From: an uncultured Verrucomicrobiota bacterium
GTDB lineage: Bacteria > Verrucomicrobiota > Verrucomicrobiia > Verrucomicrobiales > Verrucomicrobiaceae
Reading direction: 5' to 3'
Assembly: GCA_903848465.1 (NCBI GenBank)
Contig: CAINGK010000185.1
Coordinates: 17,485-81,484, forward strand
Length of the DNA stretch: 64,000 nt
Shown here: one piece after another, positions 28,566-38,147 of the stretch
Layout of the letters: every line of letters begins with the position of its first letter
How positions within the stretch are numbered: the first letter of the stretch is position 1
The notes under the pieces: generated by a model
What the model was told of the DNA's origin: nothing
Databases searched by the model: none
Seen by the model: the letters and a program-made list of their open reading frames with translations, nothing else
Translations under genes and position numbers: made by a program

Positions 28566-31325
28566 ATGGTCAAAGACCTCTCCACCCTCACCGCTTTCAT
28601 TGATGGCGATGCCCTTCAGTTCAATGAAGGCGATACGCTGCTGAATTTCATCGACCGCCATCGCGGACGCGGGCATGTGCCCACGCTGTGTGATGCACCG
28701 CAGCTTGAGCCGTATGGCGCTTGCCGCGTCTGTTCGGTTGAAGTCGCGCTGCAGGCCGATGGGCCGCGCCGCGTGGTGGCCTCCTGCCACACGCCTTTGA
28801 CGGCGGGCATGCATGTCTTCACCGAATCGCCGAAAGTGCGCAAGCTGCGCAAGAACATCGTGGAACTGGTGCTGACAGACCACCCGCTGGACTGCCTGAC
28901 CTGCGAGGTGAGCGGCAACTGCGAACTGCAAACCGTCGCGGCCAAAGTGGGCATCCGTGGCGTGCGCTACCCAGCAGGGGCGAACCATCTGGACCGCAAG
29001 AAGGACCACTCTCACGCCTACATGACTTCCGAGCTGGCCAAGTGCATCAACTGCGCCCGCTGCGTGCGTGCCTGCGATGAAATCCAGGGGCAGCACGTGC
29101 TTTCCATGCATGGCCGTGGCTTCAACGCGAAGATCATCAAAGGGCTGGATGAATCCTTTGCCGACTCCGAGTGCGTCTCCTGCGGTGCCTGCTCCCAGGC
29201 CTGCCCGACCTCGGCCATCAGCGATGTGTTCTTCTCCAAGTCCATCGAAGCGACCAAGAAGACCCGCACCATCTGCACCTACTGCGGCGTTGGCTGCAAT
29301 CTCAATGTGGCTACCAAGGGCGATGCAGTGCTCAGCATTCAGGCCCCGGTCGATGCCGAGGTGAACCACGCGCACACCTGCCTCAAGGGCCGCTTTGCCT
29401 TCAAGTTCTACAACCACAAAGACCGCCTGCGCACCCCGCTCATCAAGCAGCCAGACGGCCAGTTCAAAATATCCACCTGGGACGAAGCTTACGATCACAT
29501 CTTTGCCAATCTCACCCGCATCAAAAACGATCACGGCGGGCAGGCAGTGGCGGGCATCTCCTCCGCACGCTGCACCAATGAGGAAAACTACCTCATGCAG
29601 AAATTCATCCGTGGCGTCATGGGCACCAACAACATCGACTGCTGCGCCCGCGTCTGCCATTCACCCACGGCCTGGGGCATGCAGAAGAGCTTCGGCACCG
29701 GCGCGGCCACGAATTCGTATGAGGACATCGAGCACACGCGCTGCGTCATGGTCATTGGTGCGAATCCGACCGAAGGCCACCCCGTCACCGGTGCGCGCCT
29801 GAAGCAGCACATCATGAAAGGCACGCCGCTCATCGTGATCGACCCGCGCAAGATCGAACTCGTGCCCTATGCGAAACATCACCTGCAACTCCGCCCCGGC
29901 ACCAACGTGGCGCTGCTCAACATGTTTGCCCGCTGCATTCTCGATGCCGGTCTAGTGAAGACCGAATTCGTCAAGAAGCGCTGTGAAAACTGGGAGGAAT
30001 TTGAAACCGGCCTGCGTGCGCTCGACTTGGACGCGCTGCAAAAAATCACCGGCGTCAGCATCGACCTCGTGCGCGCCGCCGCCATCGAATACGCCTCCGC
30101 TGAAGCCGCGATGAGCTTCCATGGCCTCGGTGTCACCGAGCACGAGCAGGGCGCAAAGACCGTCATGCTCATCTCCAATCTCGCCATGATGACCGGCAAC
30201 ATCGGTCGTCCCGGCGTGGGCGTGAACCCGCTGCGCGGCCAGAACAATGTGCAGGGTGCTGCGGACATGGGCTGCCAGCCGCATCAAGGAGCGGGTTATT
30301 TCGAGATGGCCGACGTGGAAGTGCAGCAACGCTACGCCGACTTCTACGGCGTGCCTAGCCCGAGCGAACCCGGCTGGAAAATCCCGCAGATGTTTGATGC
30401 CGCCGTCGAAGGCAAGCTGAAGGCCCTCTGGCTCATGGGCGAGGACGTGGTGCAGACTGACCCCGACGCGCATCATGTGCGCCATGCCATGGAGAGCCTC
30501 GAATTCCTCGTCGTGCAGGAAATTTTCATGACCGAAACGGCCAAGTATGCCGATGTCATCCTGCCCGCCTCCTCCTTCCTGGAAAAGAGCGGCACCTTCA
30601 CCAATGCCGAACGCCGCATGCAGCGCGTGAACGCCGCCGTGAAGCCGCTCGCTGGCACCAAGCCCGATGGGCAGATCATGTGCGAAATCTTGCAGCGCTT
30701 CGGCTTCCCGCAGCCCGACTACACGCCCGATGGCGTGCTCGCCGAGATCGCTCAAATTGTGCCCTTCTTCAAAGGTGCGACCTGGGAAAACCTCGGCATC
30801 AACGGCAAGCAGTGGCCCGTCAAAGAAGGCGGTGTGGACACGCAGATCATGCACCAGGAGCAGTTCACCCGTGGCAAAGGCCACTTCCATTTCTTCCCCT
30901 GGGTGGAGTCCACCGAGCTGAAGACCAACGGCCAGGAGTTCCCCTTCATCCTCACCACCGGACGCATCCTGGAGCACTACAACTGCGGCACCATGACCCG
31001 CCGCACCGGCAACAGCGACATCGTCACCCAGGACCTCCTCTCCATCAATCCTGATGACGCCAAACGCAAAGGCATCCGCACCGGCGACATCACCCGCCTC
31101 TCCAGCGCCCGTGGCGAGGTCGAGCTGGAAGCCCGCGTCACCGATGAAGTGAAGCCCGGCATCCTCTACACCACCTTCCACTTCCCCGACGCCATGGTCA
31201 ACAACGTCACCGGCCAAGGCTGCGACGGCGACACCATGTGCCCCGAGTACAAAGTCATCGCCGCCGACGTCGAACTCGTCCGCGCCGGCAAGCCCAAGAA
31301 AAAGCGGATGATGGAGATGGTGTGA
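28566..31325 (+). CDS. fdhF: Formate dehydrogenase alpha subunit (molybdopterin oxidoreductase with N-terminal 2Fe-2S and ferredoxin domains)
   Basis: 919 aa; CDAPQLEPYGACRVCSVEV, CINCARCVRACDEIQG, CTYCGVGCNLNV, NNIDCCARVCHSPTAWGM (Cys at the position occupied by Sec in E. coli FdhF). Confidence 0.9.
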   Translation: MVKDLSTLTAFIDGDALQFNEGDTLLNFIDRHRGRGHVPTLCDAPQLEPYGACRVCSVEVALQADGPRRVVASCHTPLTAGMHVFTESPKVRKLRKNIVELVLTDHPLDCLTCEVSGNCELQTVAAKVGIRGVRYPAGANHLDRKKDHSHAYMTSELAKCINCARCVRACDEIQGQHVLSMHGRGFNAKIIKGLDESFADSECVSCGACSQACPTSAISDVFFSKSIEATKKTRTICTYCGVGCNLNVATKGDAVLSIQAPVDAEVNHAHTCLKGRFAFKFYNHKDRLRTPLIKQPDGQFKISTWDEAYDHIFANLTRIKNDHGGQAVAGISSARCTNEENYLMQKFIRGVMGTNNIDCCARVCHSPTAWGMQKSFGTGAATNSYEDIEHTRCVMVIGANPTEGHPVTGARLKQHIMKGTPLIVIDPRKIELVPYAKHHLQLRPGTNVALLNMFARCILDAGLVKTEFVKKRCENWEEFETGLRALDLDALQKITGVSIDLVRAAAIEYASAEAAMSFHGLGVTEHEQGAKTVMLISNLAMMTGNIGRPGVGVNPLRGQNNVQGAADMGCQPHQGAGYFEMADVEVQQRYADFYGVPSPSEPGWKIPQMFDAAVEGKLKALWLMGEDVVQTDPDAHHVRHAMESLEFLVVQEIFMTETAKYADVILPASSFLEKSGTFTNAERRMQRVNAAVKPLAGTKPDGQIMCEILQRFGFPQPDYTPDGVLAEIAQIVPFFKGATWENLGINGKQWPVKEGGVDTQIMHQEQFTRGKGHFHFFPWVESTELKTNGQEFPFILTTGRILEHYNCGTMTRRTGNSDIVTQDLLSINPDDAKRKGIRTGDITRLSSARGEVELEARVTDEVKPGILYTTFHFPDAMVNNVTGQGCDGDTMCPEYKVIAADVELVRAGKPKKKRMMEMV

Positions 31326-31337
31326 GCCTCTGGAGTA

Positions 31338-31359
31338 CGATGGTCACTCCTGACCGTCG
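31338..31359 (+). repeat. Dispersed hairpin repeat family A, copy 1
   Basis: CGATGGTCA-CTCC-TGACCGTCG, 9-bp stem, 10-20 nt after the fdh stop codon. Confidence 0.8.
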
Positions 31360-31432
31360 ATCAGCGCACCCTTTCCACCCCGGCCAACCCCACGCCCTTA
31401 GCCGCAACCATGCACTAGGGAGCAAAAGAGCG

Positions 31433-31640
31433 CCGCAGGAAGCTCCAACGCCCACGCGAGCGCGGAGCGTCTTGGACTGCGTGCGGCAAGCCTAGGCGCG
31501 ACGCCGCTTTCGCAGGCCGGACGGCAAGATGGAACGGAAGTGCTAACTTCACCCCGCGAAAGCGGTGCCGCCGATGCAGGCTTGCGCCGTGCATCTCTGT
31601 CGCCGCACTCCAAGACGCTCCGCGCTTGCGTTCGCGCTGG
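31433..31640 (+). repeat. Dispersed repeat family B, full-length long inverted repeat
   Basis: Left arm GAGCGCGGAGCGTCTTGGACTGCG...GCAAGCCT...CCGCTTTCGC, right arm GCGAAAGCGG...AGGCTTGC...CGCACTCCAAGACGCTCCGCGC; related copies at 3.84-3.94 kb and 58.80-59.01 kb. Confidence 0.8.
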
Positions 31641-31735
31641 ACCAAACATGACCAACAAGGCTAATGAAACGCAAGACGCCCCACCTCAACTGAGCGCCAT
31701 TCGCGCCTGGCCTTTGATCCCCCATTCCACGAGCC

Positions 31736-33220
31736 TCAATCCTCCCGAAACTCCGGCACTCTTCTCGCCTGCATCATCAACTCAAACGCATGCCCCAGCG
31801 CCAGGATGCGTGTATCCGCATGCGCCGTCCCCATGAAGGAAAAGCCCACGGGTAGTCCCTCCACCATACCCAGCGGCACGGTGAGATGGGGATAACCCGC
31901 AACGGCGGCCGGAGTGCTGGCCACGCGCTCATCCGTGTCGCCAAGCGCCAGATCAATCCTGCCCACGGGATCATTGGTGGGGCAGATCAAAGCATCGAGC
32001 TGGTGCGCTTGCAGCGCGGCCTCGATGCCCTCCGGTCCGGCAAGCCGACGCGCGTTCTCACGGGCAGCTGCACCAGCGGCGATGATCTCTGGCGTTCTCA
32101 TCTGTTCAGCCCGCTCAAAGAATTCCTGGCCAAAGTGCGACATCTCCTCGGTACGATGCTGCTCATTGAAGGCGATGAGTTCCGCCAGCGAGCGTACCTC
32201 GCCACCGCGCTGTTCGAGATAGGCATTCAAATCCACGCGCAGCTCGATCAGCATGGCTTGCCACGCGAGCGCACCGGCTTTGCCCATGTTCGGCAACTCC
32301 ACCGGATCGACAATGATCGCCCCCGCCGCGCGCAACTTCTCCAGCGCCGTTTCAAACAGCGCCAGCACCTGCGGATGTTTGCCACATTCACCGCGCACCA
32401 CGCCGAGGCGTGCGCCTTTGAGTGCTTCCGGTTGCAAATCGACGCTGAAATTCCCTGCGAGCACCTGCATCAGCAGGGCGGCATCGCGCACGGTGAGCGT
32501 CATAGGACCTGCTGTGTCCTGCCAGTGGGTAATAGGAATGATGCCGCTGCCGCTGATGAGGCCCACGGTGGGTTTGAAACCCACGATGCCGCAGGCGCTC
32601 GCGGGGCTGACGATGGAGCCGTTCGTCTCCGTGCCGATGGCTGCCGGTGCCAAGCCTGCGGCCACAGCAGCGGCAGAGCCGGAGCTGGACCCGCTGGCGC
32701 TGTGCGTGAGCCGGTGCGGATTGCGCGTGAGACCACCACGCGCGCTCCAGCCGCTGGTGGAATTGGGCGAGCGAATGTTCGCCCACTCACTGAGATTGCT
32801 TTTGCCAAGAATGACGGCACCCGCCTCGCGCAAGCGACTCACGAGCGCGGCATCCCGCTGCGGCTTATGCCCACGCAGGGCCAGCGAGCCAGCGGTGGTC
32901 TGCATGGCATCCGCCGTTTCGATGTTGTCCTTGATCAGGATCGGCAGCCCGTGCAACGCGCCAGGTGGGCAAGCAGCGGCGAGAGTCCGCACCGCAGGGT
33001 TTAACTCCAGCACCGCATTCACGCGCGGGCCGGATTTATCAATCTGCGCGATGCGTTCGAGGCAATGCTCCACCAGCAGCAACGGCGTGGTCTGCCCCGC
33101 CTTCAGCATCGCCGCGAGATCGGTAAGAGTCGCAAAGGGCAGGGGAGCACGGTGCTGCGGCGCACACGCCGCCGGACACAGCGCTACGGCGGCAGATTGG
33201 AGCAGGCGGCGGCGGTTCAT
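31736..33220 (-). CDS. Amidase (amidase signature family, GatA-like)
   Basis: 494 aa; ILIKDNIETADAMQTTAGSLAL, SASGSSSGSAAAVAAGLAPAAIGTETNGSIVSPAS. Confidence 0.92.
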   Translation of the reverse strand: MNRRRLLQSAAVALCPAACAPQHRAPLPFATLTDLAAMLKAGQTTPLLLVEHCLERIAQIDKSGPRVNAVLELNPAVRTLAAACPPGALHGLPILIKDNIETADAMQTTAGSLALRGHKPQRDAALVSRLREAGAVILGKSNLSEWANIRSPNSTSGWSARGGLTRNPHRLTHSASGSSSGSAAAVAAGLAPAAIGTETNGSIVSPASACGIVGFKPTVGLISGSGIIPITHWQDTAGPMTLTVRDAALLMQVLAGNFSVDLQPEALKGARLGVVRGECGKHPQVLALFETALEKLRAAGAIIVDPVELPNMGKAGALAWQAMLIELRVDLNAYLEQRGGEVRSLAELIAFNEQHRTEEMSHFGQEFFERAEQMRTPEIIAAGAAARENARRLAGPEGIEAALQAHQLDALICPTNDPVGRIDLALGDTDERVASTPAAVAGYPHLTVPLGMVEGLPVGFSFMGTAHADTRILALGHAFELMMQARRVPEFRED

Positions 33221-33232
33221 TCGTGGCAGGGG

Positions 33233-34435
33233 CTAAGCTCCAGCGTAACGCCCCATAAACAAGATCAAGCCGGTGGCATCATGCTGCAGCACCCAGATGA
33301 AAGGATGGTTGGCAATGAAGCTGACCTTGCGGCGTCTGGGCGTACCAGGAGGTGCGGCGCCGAACGGATCTGCTGGGGCACTGGTGGCGGCAGAAGCTTC
33401 TGCGCCGAGTTCGTTGACCTCGATCATCGCTTCGTGTGAGACGTCGCTGATGAAATAGCCGCCGCTGGGCAGTCCCTTGGAAAGATCGGCCGTGACTGGC
33501 TCAAACAAGCGCTTCACTCCCAGTCCCTGCCAGAACCCTTTGAGACTGAGCTGCGTGCTGTAGCCAAACTTCGGCAGCACCAGATTCACGTCGCAGTCGG
33601 CGAGTCCGTTGCCTATCGCGCCCCAGCGCTCCTGCGTGAGCCCCGTTTCAATGTTCTTTCGGGCTTCTTCGTTGCGCGGCAGCAGCACCAGCAGACGGAC
33701 CTCATGGTCAGTCATAGGCATATCGAGATACTGCCAAGACTCAGCTTCGGCGTAGCCAAAGGCTCCCAGCGGCATGTGCATCATCGGCAGCAGGATGGCC
33801 CCCTGCTCAGGTGTCTGGAAGGCGCGTTGTTGGGTGAGTTTGGGCACAAAGGGATGCTGCCAGCGGCCTTTCAAATAGAGGGTGTTCACCGCGATGACGG
33901 AGTGCGCCGGATCTGAAAAAGAGGCTGGTCCGACAATCTGGGCAATGCGGCCCCGGGTCTTTTCGCGCACCCAGCGATTCACCGCTGCGGCGCAGGCGGT
34001 GGGACTGTCGGCGGGCAGCTTTTGCAGCGTCGCCCCGAAGGTGGCCTGGGCGGAGGTGAGGAAATCCGGTGCAAAGCTGGCCGGGCTTGCCGCCCACAGT
34101 GAGTGGGTCATTTCCATGGTCACGGAGCCGCGCTTCACCGTGCCAGCCAGCGAGGCGCGCAGGGCTTCGAGATCGGCGATCTCCTTGGCGGCACCGACGG
34201 TCTGATGGGCGAGCGCTGCGAGTTCCGTCTGAGTTTCGCCATTCGCCGCCGTCATGAGGAGTGCGGCGATCTGATGGGAACTGAAGGGCGAAAAGCAGAA
34301 GTTTCCCGGCGTTGCCTGACGGAAAAATTGAAACAACTCCAGTGCATGGGCATTGGCCGCCTTGGCTGCCATCTGCGGCTGCTGTGCAGGGCAGTTCAAT
34401 GCCAAAAGCAGGCTCAGAACAAAGAGGCGCATCAC
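33233..34435 (-). CDS. Serpin family protein (serine protease inhibitor), exported
   Basis: NFCFSPFSSHQIAALLMTAANGETQTEL, VNTLYLKGRWQHPF, hinge EVNELGAEASAAT, ANHPFIWVLQHDATGLILFMGR. Confidence 0.92.
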   Translation of the reverse strand: MMRLFVLSLLLALNCPAQQPQMAAKAANAHALELFQFFRQATPGNFCFSPFSSHQIAALLMTAANGETQTELAALAHQTVGAAKEIADLEALRASLAGTVKRGSVTMEMTHSLWAASPASFAPDFLTSAQATFGATLQKLPADSPTACAAAVNRWVREKTRGRIAQIVGPASFSDPAHSVIAVNTLYLKGRWQHPFVPKLTQQRAFQTPEQGAILLPMMHMPLGAFGYAEAESWQYLDMPMTDHEVRLLVLLPRNEEARKNIETGLTQERWGAIGNGLADCDVNLVLPKFGYSTQLSLKGFWQGLGVKRLFEPVTADLSKGLPSGGYFISDVSHEAMIEVNELGAEASAATSAPADPFGAAPPGTPRRRKVSFIANHPFIWVLQHDATGLILFMGRYAGA

Positions 34436-34570
34436 CGAATCCTACTTCGGACCCTCGGTTTGCAGCAAGAGCGGAATGCTCAATGGACGAGAATTCACGC
34501 CCCATCAAAAGCACCTTTCTCACTTTTATGATTGTCACTTGGAAGCCGACATGATAAAAACTTCGCCTTC

Positions 34571-35098
34571 GTGAAATTTCCCGTCTTTCGTTTGGTCGCT
34601 GTTTTCCTTGTTTCTGCCGCTGCTTTAAAGGCGGAAGAACCCATGCTGCCGCAGGCTTTGAATAGCGGCGCGGCGAGTCATGCCGACGGGCCGCGTGGCT
34701 TTCTCAAGCCGTCCAAGTCGATCAAGCCCCCGGTCAGTACCGTGGCGGCAGTTCCTGCGCCTACCATCGTGCAGGCAGCCACCGCAGACACGCGCCTGCG
34801 CCGTCTCGTGGTAGTCTCAGGCACGATGACGCCGGAGGCCATCCGCGATACCATTCTCGCCTGCGGCCAGACCCGCACCCCCGTGACCACGGCTGGCGGG
34901 GTCAGTGCGCCCGCGCCCATGCTGTCGGATCTCGCCGGATTGTTTGGCTCCACTGTGACTGAGGACACCAAGAAGAAGGTCTTGGAAACCGTGCGCAAAG
35001 GCATGGGATCATCCGCTAAGCCGCTCCAGCGCGTGGAAGTGGTCGGTTGGCTGCCCAGTGAAGGCGTCATGGCCGTGGCGGTTTACCCGGAAAGCTGA
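34571..35098 (+). CDS. Hypothetical exported protein
   Basis: GTG start VKFPVFRLVAVFLVSAAALKAEE signal peptide within ORF 34532..35098. Confidence 0.6.
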   Translation: MKFPVFRLVAVFLVSAAALKAEEPMLPQALNSGAASHADGPRGFLKPSKSIKPPVSTVAAVPAPTIVQAATADTRLRRLVVVSGTMTPEAIRDTILACGQTRTPVTTAGGVSAPAPMLSDLAGLFGSTVTEDTKKKVLETVRKGMGSSAKPLQRVEVVGWLPSEGVMAVAVYPES

Positions 35099-35109
35099 AC
35101 ACGCTTTCC

Positions 35110-35631
35110 ATGAAACGTGCCCCAGTCGCCAAGCCTAGTCCTGTAGCCAAGCCTACCCCAGAACTCCCCCTCGTTCCGGCGGCACCTGCCATTCCCCGCA
35201 TCCTGCTGGCAGAGGAAAGTCTGCCCTACCGGCGCGTGATCCGCGAGGCATTGATGGCTTTCCGCGTGTGCGAGGTGGATGACGCCCCCAGCGGCGAGCG
35301 CGCCTTTGAGATGGCGCTGCGGCGTGAATACTCGCTGTTTTTGTTTTCGCTGCCCCTGCCAGACATGACGGGAGACATGCTCGACCGCCTGCTCAGCAAG
35401 GCCTACCCCATGGTGCATGCCGGCGTGCATGCCTCACCGCCCGTCATCTTCCTCATTCAGCCGTCGGATACCCAGCGCTTCCATGAACTGCAGCGCGATG
35501 TGCGCGTGCGTGGCAGCATCCCGCTGCCCCCCAAACTCGATGTGCTGCTGGCCGTGACGGCCTCATTGCTGCCCGAGCGCCAGGGCGGCCTCGCCTTTCC
35601 ACCCCTCTCATCGCCGCCCCATGTTCCCTGA
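35110..35631 (+). CDS. Degenerate (pseudo-)receiver domain protein
   Basis: ILLAEESLPYRRVIREAL...YSLFLFSLPLPDMTGDML resembles REC but the phosphoacceptor Asp position is Ser. Confidence 0.6.
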   Translation: MKRAPVAKPSPVAKPTPELPLVPAAPAIPRILLAEESLPYRRVIREALMAFRVCEVDDAPSGERAFEMALRREYSLFLFSLPLPDMTGDMLDRLLSKAYPMVHAGVHASPPVIFLIQPSDTQRFHELQRDVRVRGSIPLPPKLDVLLAVTASLLPERQGGLAFPPLSSPPHVP

Positions 35632-36298
35632 TCCCCAGCGCCGCAGTGTCAAAATTTGTGGCATCACCCAGCCTGCGCAGGCCGCAGTGCTGTTCGCGCT
35701 CGGTGCGGATGCCGTCGGCATCAATCTCTGGCCCAAATCCAAGCGCCACATGCCGCTGGAGGTCGCGGTCAGTTCATTGCAAGCGGTGGCAGCTAAGAAC
35801 GCTCTCGTCGCCGTGCTGGTCAATCCAGACGCCACACTGCTCGACTCCACAATCTCCAGCGGTTTGTTTCAGGCCCTGCAACTCCACGGCGATGAAACAC
35901 CGGCCGACGTGGAGCGCCTCATGCAGCGCGGCATCCACGTCATCAAAGCCCTCCAGGTGCGCGATGCCGCCTCACTCGCGCAGATCGGCGATTTCCCCTG
36001 CGAGTCGATCCTCCTCGACGCCTACAATCCCGGCACCTACGGCGGCGGCGGGCATGCCTTTCCGTGGGAGCTGGCCGTGCGCGCCAAAGAAATGTTTCCC
36101 GCCAAGCACATCCTGCTCTCCGGCGGACTGACCCCTGACAACGTCCGTCAGGCCGTGCAGCAGACCCAGCCCCTCGCAGTCGATGTCGCCAGCGGGGTCG
36201 AGTCGCTGCCTGGAAGCAAGGACCTGCTACAAGTCGCGAAGTTAATTGCCGAAGCACGCGGTGGGTGGGCGGCGGCGCAAAGTAGTCCCGAGCTTTAG
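35621..36298 (+). CDS. trpF: Phosphoribosylanthranilate isomerase
   Basis: VKICGITQPAQAAVLFALGADAVGINLWPKSKR, LQLHGDETP, LLSGGLTPDNVRQAV, DVASGVES. Confidence 0.93.
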   Translation: MFPDPQRRSVKICGITQPAQAAVLFALGADAVGINLWPKSKRHMPLEVAVSSLQAVAAKNALVAVLVNPDATLLDSTISSGLFQALQLHGDETPADVERLMQRGIHVIKALQVRDAASLAQIGDFPCESILLDAYNPGTYGGGGHAFPWELAVRAKEMFPAKHILLSGGLTPDNVRQAVQQTQPLAVDVASGVESLPGSKDLLQVAKLIAEARGGWAAAQSSPEL

Positions 36299-36432
36299 CT
36301 CGTTCTGGAGGCCTACGAAGGCCACTCAGCACGAAATTGGTCGCACCATGCCCAAGCGGCCACGAAGCAAACAGCAATCCCTTGTGCTGCCCCGGTCATT
36401 CGTCATTCTACCTTCGTCATTCGTCATTTTTT

Positions 36433-36807
36433 ATGCAGCCCGACCCCTTCCGCCTTCGTCTCTCCGCCCTCGTGGGCTTCCTCTCCATTGCCCTGGGCGC
36501 ATCCGGCGCGCACGGGTCCATCCATGACAAACTCGTGGCCACCGGGCAGCTCGCCCATTGGGAAACCGCCGTGCAGTACCATCTGCCCCACGCCGTCGTG
36601 CTGCTACTGCTGACGTTGCTAGCCAGCAGCAAACCGCTCATGGTCTGGGCCTGGCGCATGTTTTTCGTCGGCATCCTGCTCTTCAGCGGCTCGCTTTATG
36701 TGCTCGCCTACACCAGTACGAAATGGCTTGGAGCCATCACCCCGCTGGGCGGATTGAGCTTCATGATCGGCTGGGTACTCATCGCAATGTCCGCGAAGGG
36801 AAAATAA
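36433..36807 (+). CDS. DUF423 family membrane protein
   Basis: SALVGFLSIALGASGAHG...AVQYHLPHAVVLLLLTLL...ITPLGGLSFMIGWVLIAMSA. Confidence 0.88.
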   Translation: MQPDPFRLRLSALVGFLSIALGASGAHGSIHDKLVATGQLAHWETAVQYHLPHAVVLLLLTLLASSKPLMVWAWRMFFVGILLFSGSLYVLAYTSTKWLGAITPLGGLSFMIGWVLIAMSAKGK

Positions 36808-36891
36808 GTCGTCACAGCAATCTTCACGACACGCGAAAAACACGTTGCGCCATGATGGGAGCTTGCTCCTATACCGGCCCTTCAAGTCAGA

Positions 36892-36964
36892 GGCTCGGTA
36901 GCTCAGTCGGTAGAGCAGGGGATTGAAAATCCCCGTGTCGGCGGTTCGATTCCGTCCCGAGCCA
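36892..36964 (+). tRNA. tRNA-Phe (anticodon GAA)
   Basis: Complete cloverleaf: acceptor GGCTCGG/CCGAGCC, D arm GCTCAGTCGGTAGAGC, anticodon arm GGGGA-TTGAAAA-TCCCC, T arm GGCGG-TTCGATT-CCGTC; CCA not encoded (ACCT follows). Confidence 0.97.
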
Positions 36965-37044
36965 CCTCTTGCGTTAAATGCATTGAGGTTGAAGGTTTTG
37001 ACCGCTGTTCAGCGGGATTTTGAGTTTTGGGTTCAGCGGTAAGT

Positions 37045-37275
37045 TCAGGAGAGTTGAATGTTTGCGATTTTCTTTTTTGGGTGGGTCGGTTCGAAAATGA
37101 GTCCTCCGGGGCGGACCTGCCAGGACATTGCCACATAGCCCATTTCATCTGTAATTTCAGCCCTGACGGTTGGATTGGTTGCGGCGTGCAAGGCAGCTCA
37201 CAAGTGATCCATGAGGGCACGCGATTTTTGTGTGGCGTCATCGACGTTGGTGAGTGTTTCTTGGTCAAGGCTCAT
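37045..37275 (-). pseudogene. Small coding frame with one in-frame TGA, downstream of and overlapping the ArdC/ImmA-like gene
   Basis: Minus strand: MSLDQETLTNVDDATQKSRALMDHL*AALHAATNPTVRAEITDEMGYVAMSWQVRPGGLIFEPTHPKKKIANIQLS*; start overlaps the upstream stop as ATGA. Confidence 0.5.
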
Positions 37276-38147
37276 GATTTGGTGAGTGACTTGGATTGCC
37301 GTTTTTTTGCTCTTAACCGGGCTGGCAGTTGACCCTTGGCCATTTCCTCAATGGCTCCTGCGGCCACGAGAATGGCATCCAGGCTGAACACGGGCAGGGC
37401 AGTGCCATCTTGAAGGTGACTCGATAAATAACTGGCGGAAGCAGGCATGACACGAAAGCGCTGGCATACGAGCCACGCCACCGCCTCGGCTTCCAGTTCT
37501 CTCGTTTTGAGGTCGAGAGTCGCCGGGCGTTCTGGCCACCATTCATCCTTGAGTCGTCCCAGATGCCCGCAGAAAAGATGTCCAAGTTCGTGGGCTATCG
37601 TGGCGAATTGCTGTGTGCGGGTATGAGTGGTGTTGAGGCTGATTTGGTAGCCAGTTTTGGTTCGTTGAATTGCTCCCGCCAGATTTGGGTGCAGCAGGTG
37701 GTTCTCGATGGTAATTCCCGCTCTCGTACACAGCCGGCGCAAACGGCTGAATGTTAATTCCGTCACCTCTCCATGCACGTCAAAGCTGCTTTTCATGGCC
37801 TCCAAGATTTCGCGGGGCAGTTCGCCACCTTCGGTGTCAGTGACGTCAAAAACGAACAGCACTGGACGCATGGGGGCAAGGATAACCAAAGGCCGAGCAC
37901 CAGCCTTGAGCGTGCGCTTGAGTTTCTGCCATTTCTCGGGAGGTGCCACAAAGAGCGCTTTTGAGTTCTGAATGTGCAACAGCAGGCAGTTGAAGGGAGA
38001 GTATGCTGGAAGGCGACGTGTGAATTCCAGCAAGGCCCTAAAACCAGCGCTAGTGGCGTAATTCAGAGCGCTGCGGATAAGCTGGTCGATGGCAGCAACT
38101 TTCGTATCCTCATCGGCTGTGGTAAATGGCAGTTCCGCTTGTTTCAT
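37272..38147 (-). CDS. ArdC/ImmA-IrrE-like metallopeptidase
   Basis: 291 aa; N-terminal YSPFNCLLLHIQNSKALFVAPPEKWQKLKRTLKAGARPLVILAPM...FDVTDTEG resembles the ArdC N-terminal domain; FATIAHELGHLFCGHLG is the HExxH zinc motif. Confidence 0.8.
   Translation of the reverse strand: MKQAELPFTTADEDTKVAAIDQLIRSALNYATSAGFRALLEFTRRLPAYSPFNCLLLHIQNSKALFVAPPEKWQKLKRTLKAGARPLVILAPMRPVLFVFDVTDTEGGELPREILEAMKSSFDVHGEVTELTFSRLRRLCTRAGITIENHLLHPNLAGAIQRTKTGYQISLNTTHTRTQQFATIAHELGHLFCGHLGRLKDEWWPERPATLDLKTRELEAEAVAWLVCQRFRVMPASASYLSSHLQDGTALPVFSLDAILVAAGAIEEMAKGQLPARLRAKKRQSKSLTKS

Noticed and set aside
29640-29700. Selenocysteine in formate dehydrogenase
   Set aside because: The catalytic codon is Cys (NNIDCCARVCHSPT); no in-frame TGA in the gene.
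28392-31217. Two ~420-aa minus-strand ORFs opposite the formate dehydrogenase
   Set aside because: Antisense shadows; FDH cofactor motifs lie on the plus strand.
31398-31658. 76- and 86-aa ORFs after fdh
   Set aside because: They are translations of repeat family B.
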